A DNA stretch of 64,000 bases from assembly GCA_025024175.1 (NCBI GenBank), contig QCXZ01000138.1, forward strand, positions 47,835,092-47,899,091. Reading direction: 5' to 3'. The notes below the pieces were generated by a model, which made no database searches, was not told the DNA's origin, and saw nothing but the letters and a program-made list of their open reading frames with translations. Below are positions 48,650 to 58,814 of this stretch, piece by piece. The translations under genes were made by a program, and so were the position numbers. Each line of letters starts with the position of its first letter. Positions within the stretch are counted from its first letter, which is position 1. Source of the DNA: Rhyzopertha dominica (taxonomy: Eukaryota > Arthropoda > Insecta > Coleoptera > Bostrichidae).

Positions 48650-49107
48650 TGTAAAGGTATACAGTATCTCTCATTTATTTATTGTGTTTTTGGTGCACTA
48701 TTTTCTTCCACTTAGTTCTGTCCTTTGTTATCCTTTCATTTTCGTCCCAGGTGAGCTTTGGCTTCTTCAATGCTTCAGCCACCGTCATGTTCCATGTCTT
48801 CTATGGCCTTCTTCTTATCTTCTTTGCTTGTACTTTTGCCTCCCATACTAGTTTTGCTAACTTTTCCGCACTCATTGTCACCAGCTGCCCAAACCGCTAG
48901 TTTATTTTCTTCCAAAAATTGTTTAACCGACTGTATTTCCACTTCTCTGATTTTGCCGATTCTTATTATGTCCATTCTACTCACCCCTTTAACACGTCTT
49001 AAGTATTTCATTTCTATCGCTTGCAATCTACTTGTCAGACTTAACACCCAACTTTCACTTCCGTATGTTAATACTGCTGTATAAATAGTCTTGTATACCG
49101 TCATTTC
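48650..49107 (-). mobile_element. RTE-like LINE, ORF2 C-terminal fragment
   Basis: 48775-49104 (-) reads YKTIYTAVLTYGSESWVLSL, LQAIEMKYLRRVKGVSRMD and IGKIREVEIQSVKQFLEENK, matching the RTE-clade block YK.I..P.LTYG.E.W.L......L...EM..LRR..G....D...N..IR. A shifted frame below continues to about 48660 with KTWNMTVAEAL. It is cut off at 49107 (5' truncated), in a frame with few breaks. Confidence 0.83.
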
Positions 49108-49189
49108 TATATATTAAGAATTTGAACTTAAACATCAACAATAAGTGTTTTCAGTCATGTTCAAATAGTTAAAAACTTATCATTTGTTT

Positions 49190-49690
49190 ATCCGGGATTC
49201 GTCAGGGCTCTAAATTGGAATTCCTGCTATCTTTGCTATTCATTAACGACTTTTCTACTAAACTGCATTGTTGCAACTTATTATAAGCCGATGATGTTAA
49301 AATCTTTACAGCTATTAAAACTATAAACGACTGGGTTAAAATTCAGAACGATCTTAACACATTATCGGAGTGGTGCAAATCGAATTATCTGTCATTAAAC
49401 ATGTCCAAATCATGACCTTCACCGATAAACTTAACATAACTCATTTTAATTGTCCTATCGACTTTGTCAGTCTTACTCGCTGCTCTAGACGCAGAGGTCA
49501 ACATTTAGGCTTCATAATACACAATTGTCACAAATTTAGTAACAAAGCTACTTTAATAACAATCTCTATTTTTCTTTAATCAGATCTCGGATACAGTATT
49601 GTTCGACTGTTTGGGCACCTTATTATTATTATCGTCGTCATCGCAAATGCTGTGCTTTTTCAAGTGGAATCCTGTTAAGGCAGTTCTTTG
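49190..49690 (+). mobile_element. LINE RT relic (TDFSKAFD/KDLGV type)
   Basis: Frames on the + strand read SGIRQGSKLEFLLSLLFINDF (about 49195-49255; GVPQGS.LGPLLF.LFINDL), ADDVKIFTAI after a stop at the usual F position (about 49287-49318), IQNDLNTLSEWCKSNYLSLN (about 49340-49400), and in other frames QHLGFIIHN and SLIRSRIQYCSTVWAPYY (about 49567-49620). The catalytic ADD is intact. Broken elsewhere. Confidence 0.82.
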
Positions 49691-49699
49691 TAGGTAACC

Positions 49700-50860
49700 G
49701 AGTTTATCCCTTGTAATAGAAACCGGGTAATTAAATATTTAGTTCTTATAAATTGATGGAAATACGACAAGCCAGTTGAATGCGATTTAAAAGTACGCAT
49801 TGCTTTTACCAACTAACTGTCATTATTCCATCTACGGCAACTTCAAAAGAGATCAATCTCAATGCTGTAACTTCCTGCTATCGACGGTTACGCAAAAACC
49901 TCGCATTCCATCCCTCCCTATTTGCTATGCAATCGATAACAACCTGGCATCCGAAACTTTTTTCGTCATCAAGAACCACTTGTTGTACCTGACTTCTGTT
50001 CGGTTTGCTCTGATAAAAAGGAAATTTATAGCATTTGCCACTTGTGCCTGGATAGCCCTTATCACAAATTTATGCACGAACCGAAGGGGACTTTGCNCAG
50101 GAGCTTCTGGAGATTCTTAACAAACAGGATCTCTGGGGAGGGGTACAATGCTTGAAGTAGGTTGGCAACTGCTCTTGCAACTTGGTGTGCCGAATGTTTG
50201 TCTAACAAACCAACCCAATGCATTTATTTTATTTACATATTTAATGGAACTATTAGTTGTTCCAGTTTGAAACTTCGTGCAATGTAAAAATGCCATTACG
50301 CGATCTAAGTCGTATCAAGCGTACGCTCTAGAAACTTTACATCGCACTACATGGAAGCTCGGGAGGTTAGTTTTAAACGGATTACCACGGACAGGAAGCG
50401 CGCTAAATCCTCTGTAAGTCGTTTGTCCTACGTTACGCTCCATAAATTTTATGCATTTCTCATATCAGTTGTTCAAAAACGCCATAAATTCAGCACGTTG
50501 CCATTAGCTTGTGGACCTAAAATATATTGTCAAAGGCTCGGAGAATAACCAAAAGAGGTATTAGGGATATTATATATGAACTGCCCCAATAACACTGCTA
50601 TGTTTAAGCAGCGTTTTCGCCTATATACAGTGGGTTTTTTCACTTAGCTTTTTAAATGGATTGGTGATGACAATAAGGGCCTCGTATTTTTGTGGCACGA
50701 GGGAAGGGGTGGTCGAGGTGCGAATAATATTGCGTCATGCCTCTTTAAAGCACTCAGCAATCCGAATGTACGAATGACGTAAAAGGTAGAGAAGTATGAA
50801 GTTCCTTAATATTTGATTAAACTTATGAAGAATGCAACACCAAGCAATGTATAGAGGTAT
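49700..50860. other. Unassigned; a small Cys-rich frame
   Basis: Overlapping ORFs 49780-49992 and 49800-50120 match nothing I know. In a third frame 49990-50075 reads PDFCSVCSDKKEIYSICHLC with a His nearby, a C-x2-C-x9-C-x2-C spacing like a small zinc finger. It could be chance. Confidence 0.35.
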
Positions 50861-50863
50861 AGA

Positions 50864-51175
50864 GTCGCAGGGTCAGAGTGGATTTACCAGGGCAGATGAT
50901 TTATTTTATATTGCTTCCGGAGTAGCTTCTCCAATGCCATCGACAGGAACATGCACTAAGTCCATGTCTATTACAGTTTATAGATCGGCTAGCTCGCAGG
51001 GTTCCGCTTTGATCGCACTGAGGGCATCAGCTCTCGTACACAACAGTTCGCCCGCCGTGCTTAAAGGAAGCGGTCTGCTTTAGTCAACTTACTCTGTACC
51101 CTAACCTGATGAGCCCCAATAGGGCGAAACTAGTCTAGGGTCAGAGTGGATGGACCAGGGCAAATGATTTATTTG
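50864..51175 (+). mobile_element. Retrozyme-like element: 269-bp unit with hammerhead
   Basis: The block after the ribozyme cleavage site (GGGTCAGAGTGGAT, then ACCAGGGCA.ATGATTTATTT) occurs at 50867-50909 and again at 51136-51173. The two GTC cleavage triplets, 50864-50866 and 51133-51135, are 269 bp apart. Between them lies one non-coding unit that ends with a complete type I hammerhead. The left copy starts at the cleavage site, not in the ribozyme, and the right copy stops about 40 bp past its cleavage site. This is the layout of small animal retrozymes and of the terminal repeats of Penelope-like elements, which carry minimal type I hammerheads. No ORF is present. Mobility and RNA circularisation are inference. 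Confidence 0.7.
51092..51146 (+). ncRNA. Type I hammerhead ribozyme (minimal stem III)
   Basis: Core CTGATGA (51106-51112) and GAAA (51126-51129) are intact. Stem II is G113-C125 plus three C-G pairs (51114-51116 with 51122-51124) with a CAATA loop. Stem III is two pairs, A129-T134 and C130-G133, with a TA loop, ending in the cleavage triplet GTC 51133-51135. Stem I pairs ACCCTA (51098-51103) with TAGGGT (51136-51141) and CTCTG (51092-51096) with CAGAG (51142-51146). Bases 51104-51105 are unpaired next to the core, the one departure from ideal. A two-pair stem III is typical of hammerheads that work as dimers in PLE/retrozyme RNAs. Confidence 0.8.
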
Positions 51176-51396
51176 TAGTCTAGTTAGTTTATCTACCTTA
51201 CTTTTACCTTTAAGTACCTAAAATTATCAAACCAAGTGCTCAAAACGCTTTTAATTCTATTATTTGTATCAAAGGTTGACTTAAAAATGTTGTTTCCAAC
51301 AAATAGATCTGGATAATAAAGTTTTGTGTGTACATCACACGTGGGTTAGAGCATGCTACTATAAATCGCGTGATTGCAAATGAAGCTTAGGCTGAC

Positions 51397-51416
51397 GCTC
51401 TCTTTTGCAGGTAAGA
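51397..51416 (+). promoter_or_regulatory. Zero-length exon (recursive splice) consensus
   Basis: CGCTCTCTTTTGCAG is followed directly by GTAAGAA: a pyrimidine tract and acceptor abutting a donor, the form of ratchet points used to splice very long insect introns. It would require a host gene transcribed on the + strand here, which is not shown. Confidence 0.3.
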
Positions 51417-51419
51417 ATG

Positions 51420-54400
51420 CTTCTAAACACTGGTAAAGTAAATATTTATTAAATAAGTTGTTTGAATCCGTCAATCTGAAATAAATCTTTAAACGTAAAA
51501 GAACAATGAAACAAGTCCTAGTGGTGGCTTTTTTTACCTCCTACCCTTATCCAAACACACTATCAAACTTGCCAAGTTGAAAAAAATATTCTAGTTTGTT
51601 AAATGAAAAATTTTAAAAAGAGATGACAACTGGTTTATTGATACGTACACAAAAACTTTTTAAGATAAAGCATATTACTAGGTGTTCTCATTTCTATGTC
51701 GGTCAGTACTCATATTTATTTCGGCCCTTAAAATCAAAAATTAACATCACAAACAAGATGTCATCGCACTACCTAGACATGTGAGATATAAAAAATCTTG
51801 TATTGAACGAAAAATTAATGCCTTCGTAGATTCCTACCAAAACTTGTGCAAGTGAGCTAGGTAATATAGGACCTACATACAAACACAGAGATTCAACTGT
51901 TTCATCAGCAACATATTATTGCTGTTATACGCGACCACTTGTTGATTTAAGCCATTTCTATCAAACACTAGCGGGTAACTACAACAATATATGCAAGTTT
52001 TGAGCATCACATGACAGAGAGAGAATTGCGACAGTGCATAAAAAACATTATTTAAACACACATTAAGCCAGATCACCTTTTTAATTTCTTTTATAGGCAC
52101 ATAGCACAAGGTCCGTTTATTCAATAACAAAGCGGAAAGGATCCTATGAAAAAATCGAAGCATTATGTTCCACAAACGTTGCATATAATTTTTGCCTATC
52201 TTTAGGTTCACCTTCCAGTCGTCGTCACCTCCATTCGCTGTTTATTATGGAAGTACGCGCGCGTTATTGCTCGGCTTATATAGAAATAATGGGCGACAGT
52301 GACAGTTGACAAGGATTAATGCTGGTCTATAAAAGAGGAATATGCAGTGTTTTGTTATAAATCAAAAGGCAATGTTTTCGATGAAAGCTCCCAGGCAGCT
52401 TGATTTTTTCCGACACTTCCAACAAAAATCGTTATATTATATTTCCCTCTAAACCAATATGATGAACAGAATATGTAGAATTATAATAACCTTTGTTTCA
52501 AAATTACTATTAATACAGTTGAATTTTTCATCAATGTGCCTTTTCGCTAAAGGAATGTGGTTCGGTGTAAAAACAAAATATGACGTAACGTATCTTTCAT
52601 TTGCTATTATCTGAAACATGATGATTCCTTACTTACTAGTGTACCCGTTTAACTTACTTGGTCATATTTAAATGGAGTGATTAATAGTTTTGTGATATCA
52701 ACAACAAATCAACATTTCAAGGCTAGACGAGTAAGTACACTACATATGTACAAACGAAACAAAATATTCGGGACGCTTAAGATAAGCAGCAGAAGAAACC
52801 GCAGTTCCTTTTAGTATAAATCCAGTAGAAACATCCACTTTTTATGCGGCTGAAACTACAAACTGCTGAATTGTTCTTTCGCTGCACGTGCCCTCGTTCT
52901 AATGCATAAATGCAAAACTCCTTCCATAAATATGCGCAGAGCTTTGCCAAGAACGCCAGCCAATTGCGGCCAAATTCCTAAAACATATGCATTGCATTTG
53001 CTTAGTATAACAACCGAGCAAGGAAATCCTTGCTGGTAATGCTCAAACCACCAATGGCTTGGAAAATTCAAGGTTTTCAAGAGCTGCATGTCACAATGAA
53101 GTTCTTTAACGCTGCCCGTCTGTCTGCGTCGTGTTTTCGTGTCATTATTTTTAATAAATGTCCAACAGCTCTAATGATGTCTCCCAAACTGTGTGAAAAA
53201 GGCTAATTGCTTATATAATAAAATGCCATTTAGACTTATTTAATTAAATGCTTTATGTTCGAATGTTTTTTTCTTAGAGTGGCATATTCTGTAGGTACTA
53301 GAGGCGTGTAAAAATGTATCTTAATTGGAGGTTCTAGCTTTAACCCAATTACGTTAGATCTGCATTAGAATAATTTAATGCGTCTTAACCAAGAGTTCGG
53401 CCATTGCCAACCATTTATCTGACACATCAAGTCTTATTTTTTCCATAGCGCTTTACTATCTATTCTATGTAATATCCATTTGGTAATAGATTTTATATTC
53501 ACAATAAAAGTAAATAAAAATCTCGTATATTTTTAGTTGAAATATAAACCATTCACGGGAATGATCAATTAATATTTGGCTTCTAATTTAAAACTACTTC
53601 ACGAAATTCACAAATGTGACACCTGACTTTTACATAATGTGTTACTAATATCTCAAGGAAAAAAACCAGAGTAATGGATTTGTCTTGTCTAAAAATCTAT
53701 GCCAAAAAAATAATTAAATCCTATCTACTTACACAAAAGCATATAGAAGACTCCCCAAACGACACAAACACAGTACTGTCAGTTTTTCAGTCTAAACAAG
53801 ATTTATCTCCGATCGCTAAAAGTCTAAAACACCGCTTCGCGTTCACCACGATTCGCCGGTATCAGAGGGTAGAACTCGCCCCTAAACTGCTGGACGCGCG
53901 ATTGCGAACTGAGTTGCAAAGTTTCGCGAACTCCAGCAGCCTCCGCTGGCGCAGGAATCTCCTCCCGGAGACAGCGTGCGCATATGTGCGGCCCTTCAAA
54001 GGACCAGATCGGCTTCTTGGACACAGGAACGGAAGAACAAAGCGAAATCTAATGGGATTGTCGACGGGACGCGTTGACGACTTGATCTGTCCTAACGCAA
54101 TGCCATCAGACATCGCGACGAATATCTGGAGCCATGGAAACGTCTGTGATGTACTTGGGGTCTTCATTTGATGAGGAATGGGTTTGAGAAATTCGATTCA
54201 TATCTGGGCTGCGAGGAATCCCAAGGCGTAATGTACCATTCGTGAACTTGTTTGCCTGATAGATATGCTAGCGGGTAAACAAATACATTTTAGATTAAAA
54301 GTTCGCGTAAACTCCAACGGATGATCCTTCCTTCAGTTGCAGCGGGTGTTATTGCGTTACACTTTCGACATGTAGCGGAATAGGGTCGTCTTGCATATTA

Positions 54401-55955
54401 GAATTTGATAGTTTTAACCTATGCATTTTATTGCTTACATCTATTTTGCTTTCAGATTAATTCAACTCGTAACAAACGGCGGTAGAAAAATTACCCTGTT
54501 TCAAACATTTTCTTAAATCCGCCAATTACGCAAAAGGTTCCTCATTTCCGTCATGCGCACTGTTACAGCTCCCTAGGTAACTAGGTGCTCACTGTTGTCA
54601 GTTTTATAAATAGCCAGAGAAATACAAATAATGCAATGGGAGTGAGAGAGAGGGGCGAAGGTATAACTATAACCGTCAACGTCAATATTATAATGTAAAC
54701 ATAGGAATAACCTGTAACTGTTCATCAGCAGTAGTATTCTTACAACACGGAACAAAACACTTCTTAACGTAAGCCATTCTGACATTAAAAAAACAACAGA
54801 TTACCCAAATACTTCGACAACATCTTCCTCCACCGCTTAATCTATGTAATTAAACTATGTAAGCAAAAACGCATGGCTAGAGTTGTTAGGGTAATTCGTT
54901 ACACATGTGACACATGCAGCACGTGCGAACGTGCGATGTTGTCAGCGCTACTTTACCGTTTTCTTCCTAACGACGGCCAGAGATCGTCCTGACAGTTTCA
55001 AAATTTATCATATCGTTGTCATACGAAAGTATACAAACTAAACATTATCAAGCTTCAAGCGTCGTTTAATTCCTCATAATAAAAACATTAGTTCTAAATC
55101 AGGTTCGATGGTTAAAGTGCTTTCGTATTTCAGCAAAAAGCCAGTGAATGCGCTTATTATATTGAACTGTTCGTTGTAGAATAAACTGACTGAAGGATGA
55201 TTTAATTTATTTTCACAAATACGCCTTAAGTTGACCTAGGTATCAATGTCACAATGCCAGTTTACGAGTGCATTCCTCACGGTATCGCGAAAATTTGCCC
55301 ACATTGGCAACGCGACGCAGCTCAAAAAAATGTAAACAAATATTACTCGCAATGGCGCTAGAGCACTGGCTATTATTGGTGTTTCTCGCTTTCGTCAGCA
55401 TGCGAACCTTTTACGTCATCTCCGTGGCGGAATATCGAGGCATTTGAAACGGATATTGAAAATCTATACTTTCACCTTTTCTTTTCTCGTCTTTGTGCTT
55501 CATTTTTTATGTACATTTTAAATGTAAAATAAAAAAACTGTGGGACTACCCCATTATAACTGAAAAATATCTACTAGTGCTCTCGATTGTTACATTTACT
55601 AGTGCTGTCAATGGTTGCGGTTAAACGGTTAACCTCTTACGATATTTATTTATTCTAAACAGTTCTACAGGTGCATACCCAATTACAGAACAGGAAAATT
55701 AAATGAAATATCTACCGTTGCAGAATAACTTTTAACTCATTTAGCAAAGTAGGTGCACCATAAGACAAGTAGTATTCGTATTACCCTTAATGCAAAAAAA
55801 AATCAGAAATCATCTATACACTACGAACATCCTAAAACAAGTAATACTTTTTGATATCCATAATGCTACAAGGAAAATATCAATCTTATCAGCTATCTCA
55901 TTGTGGCTGTTACACAAATTAAAAAGTAGTGAGTATTTCAAAATATTAGCTTGAG
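51420..55955. other. No confident gene; one GC-rich 165-codon ORF
   Basis: 53674-54171 (+) is an open frame of 165 codons whose second half (53820-54160) is markedly GC- and CpG-rich. It is also open on the minus strand in two frames, preceded there by a pyrimidine-rich tract ending CCAAG near 54020. I recognise no domain in any frame. It may be a CpG-rich regulatory island or an exon. The rest, including 54573-54785 (-) and 51873-52211 (-), gave nothing. Confidence 0.35.
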
Positions 55956-55959
55956 GAGT

Positions 55960-56260
55960 CAGTTCAAAACATATCAATACTCCTGACGCAAACTTGTCGT
56001 GGGACTCTAAAAGTAAGCATATCCAGCAAGCATTGACAATTTATCTTATAGTTGACAATCCCGTACAAAGTTAATACAGAGAAATATTGACGTCTTACAT
56101 CGAGGCTTGAAAAACCATGCCTATCCAATAATTGTTCATGTTCAATGTCAATAGTCCAACTCAGTCTGTATAGGATTGTTAATGTTTTCTGTAATATGCT
56201 GCGTAATAACTGAAAGGTTTGTAACTGTTTAACGACCTTTTGAGAAGGCATGCCGGTGTA
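55960..56260 (-). mobile_element. LINE ORF2 C-terminal relic (TDFSKAFD/KDLGV type)
   Basis: 55964-56251 (-) reads LLRSILQKTLTILYRL, then LLDRHGFSSLDVRRQYFSVL, LYGIVNYKINCQCLLDMLTF and RVPRQVCVRSIDMF. This matches the C-terminal block L.SLE.RR......L..IL....D...LL..I.F.VP....R....F of this LINE group. Only this end is present. Confidence 0.78.
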
Positions 56261-56264
56261 TTGA

Positions 56265-57260
56265 AATAGAGTTACACATATTGTATGTTTATAACAATAT
56301 TTACCTTACAAAAATTGCAAAGATTTTTCTCTCACCTTTTTTAAAATATAGAAAACCTTTGAAACACTTTCACATAGATGTAACAGCACTCGATATGAGG
56401 CAAATATTAAATAAAGTAGTGAGAGGATGCGCTAGTACAACAGCGCAGTCCTTTACCAGAAAGGCAAGACCTATTGTTCGCTTAGGTTTGATCGACTTCA
56501 GTGCTTCAGCATCTGATCCTTTCTGATATTGTCAATGTGCAGGTGAGGGGACTGGTAGGCCTCGACCGATTCTAGAACCGGCGCCCTCGAATCAGCATAA
56601 GATTTACTAAAAAAAATTGTCAAAGACATTGACTACATCTAAATTTGGTTTGTTTTAATTTGAATTTAATAATTTAACATAGCTTAAGGTCAACCTAATG
56701 AAGGCGTTTCTAAAATATAATGTCAAGATGAGCCTCGTGAGCTCATATTAAATTTTATATAATCATAAGCGGTGTAATTTTCATAGTACTGAGGATGACT
56801 ACTTTTTAGTTGTCGAAAGTTCTCTGCTGTTCTTTAATAAAGGGTGTGGGACTAGACTTTGATTTACTTTATTTAATTAAGTATTAGGTACACTAATTGG
56901 AAAAAGAGATGCTTTTTTGTTTGTTATTTTCTTCTCAATTCGGATAATTATTTATACTGCACCATGCATTCCTTTTTTGAAATGCACCAGTTTCAACTCA
57001 ACCTAATTCCTACTTGTGTAGGAGAATTCTAAATCTAGCGTTAAACGCAATTTCTGCGCCGACGTTTTACTACCGTGAATCTTGGAGTACTCGGGAGTAA
57101 AAACTGTATACAACATTGCCAAAAGTTAGACGATGTTAACGGCTAGGTATTCATGGCGGCTGACATGAACGGAACTAATGAACTGTCGGCAGTTGCTACA
57201 CGGTTAATGAAGAAAATATTTCGATATCATACCAAGCCTTTGGTATATAGACAAAACTAG
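56265..57260. other. No confident gene
   Basis: 56281-56526 (+) includes RGCASTTAQSFTRK and LIDFSASASDPF, faintly like an RT ..STT......LIDFSKAFD block, but too weak to call. The remainder shows nothing. Confidence 0.4.
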
Positions 57261-57265
57261 TTATA

Positions 57266-57368
57266 TGCTGTGCTATCTGCACTAGACCTAAACTGCACTG
57301 ATGAGCTATAATGATAGCGAAATAGATCTATCTGCAGTTGGTTGCGGTGCAGACAGCACCGCACAGCA
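57266..57368 (+). ncRNA. Hammerhead ribozyme, type I, well-formed
   Basis: Core CTGATGA at 57298-57304 and GAA at 57319-57321. Stem II: GCTAT (57305-57309) with ATAGC (57314-57318), five perfect pairs and an AATG loop. Stem III: ATA (57322-57324) with TAT (57329-57331), loop GATC. Position 17 is C57332, so cleavage would fall between 57332 and 57333. Stem I: AACTGCA (57291-57297) with TGCAGTT (57333-57339), then an internal loop, CTGCAC (57277-57282) with GTGCAG (57347-57352), and an outer TGCTGTGC (57266-57273) with GCACAGCA (57361-57368). Every conserved core position is met. No neighbouring repeat copy or ORF is seen, so the host element or transcript is unknown. Confidence 0.83.
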
Positions 57369-57879
57369 TTTTAAAATATTAAAATGTTAAATTTTGTACT
57401 AAAGTTTCTAGAAGTTGACATCTTTATAAGACCGTGTATTGCTCAAACATATGGATCAAAAGAAGACTTTTTGTTTCACACCTGTGCATATTGTTTATCA
57501 TTAATGTTTTGTAACTTACAAATGTTAGGTATGTTCATTATAACGGTAATTATTTGTTATTTCGTACTCGCAAATGCATCAGGAACGTGATTATGATTAA
57601 AAGTATATTACAAGTTTATATTGCTATTTAAAACTTAGATTGCTCGATCCAAACTGACTATTATGATAGCCGTGTACCTTGTGAACTTTTTATAATACAG
57701 ATCTTCCGGGATTGATTTGCACGTATTACACTAGTAGAACTTTTTGTCCTGCATTTACTTAAAGACAATGCTTTTAGCACCTACCATCTGCAATAATCAT
57801 CATTATTAAACGTTTTTAATATACTTTTTTATAAATCATAACGGCACAATTAGCGCAGTCAACAGCTACCTCTAATCAT

Positions 57880-58130
57880 AGTTAGTACGTGCTGATGGAA
57901 GCGTTAAGGTCTTCCACAAGGGTCCATTTTAGGCAACCTATTCTTTACAACTTACAATAGTCAACTATGTAATGGTATTTCAGCTGTACGTCAGTTTTCT
58001 GCCAGAAAATTTATATAACGCCATGCTAGAAGTGAATAGTGATCAGAAACGGATCACAATATGGCAATTGAACACTGAATGCAAATGAAACGATGATGTT
58101 TTTTATTTAATAAAAAAGCAAGGATTCTTA
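57880..58130 (+). mobile_element. Small LINE RT palm fragment (YADDTQLY type)
   Basis: 57906-57975 reads GLPQGSILGNLFFTTYNSQLC, a [15 protein letters not shown] block. Further on NTECK and, in another frame, LNANETMMFF (about 58070-58105) fit the L.LN..KT..M.F block. The YADD segment between is lost. About 250 bp only, inactive. Confidence 0.75.
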
Positions 58131-58738
58131 CGGCAATAAACAGAAATTAATTTCGACAGAGACTTCTCATATCGTATAAATTTAATTGAGCAATTTAGCC
58201 AAGTAAATGCAGTATCAATGGTTGGTTCTTTCTAACTATATTTTGATTACATTTTATGAACATGGTTGTCACAGAAAGAATGAAAGCTCTTAAATGCATA
58301 CCTACTATTTATATTGCAAATCATTGTTTTATACCTTTATCCTACTTTTTGTATAAGTGAATGTCTCTTCGATACTTTTATAACAAAATATGATCGCCCC
58401 AAGGCCTCAAGCTGTCGCTTTGACACGTGATCTATTATTTTGACATGACACTTGCCAAACTGACATACGTTCGCGCTCTATGGCGTACCGAATTATATAA
58501 CATTTAATTATCATTTAGTGTTGTAGATAAGATGGTCTAAGGTAATATTTTCAGTTAATTTTTTGCGTTCTAGACAAAATTCCAACACAACTTTGCATGT
58601 CATTTACACAAAGTACGCAAATAAGGTTTAATTTTAAATGACTTACTGCATTATACATTGTAGTAACAGCTAACCATGCCAGAAACAAAGAGGAAAAGTC
58701 AATTTTTGAGAAAGTATACAAAAAATGTTGAAACCTAC
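58131..58738. other. No recognisable gene; intron-like
   Basis: It lies directly 3' (minus sense) of the candidate exon, so it is probably its intron. Confidence 0.4.
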
Positions 58739-58811
58739 CATGTCTGTTTCTGAACGTGGCATTTAAATCTCCTTGATCTACATCTGGCACTTTGGCATAC
58801 ACACTAACGCC
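58739..58811 (-). CDS. Candidate 73-bp internal exon, unknown protein
   Basis: On the minus strand a pyrimidine tract TTTTGTTTTTGTTCCAG ends at 58812. The exon then reads GVSVYAKVPDVDQGDLNATF and RNRH, ending CATG directly before the donor GTAGGT at 58738-58733. Both splice sites are close to consensus and the 73 bp are open without a stop in the frame used. Length 24 codons plus one base means it starts in phase 0 and ends in phase 1 if the frame is right. The peptide is hydrophilic and balanced, unlike the TE relics around it. I do not recognise the family. No partner exon was found in the window, so the introns on both sides must be long. Confidence 0.5.
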
Positions 58812-58814
58812 CTG

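Noticed and set aside
56400..56526. LIDFSASASDPF as a LINE RT block on the + strand
   Set aside because: Only a weak match to LIDFSKAFD, with no supporting neighbouring blocks; the adjacent LINE relic is on the minus strand.
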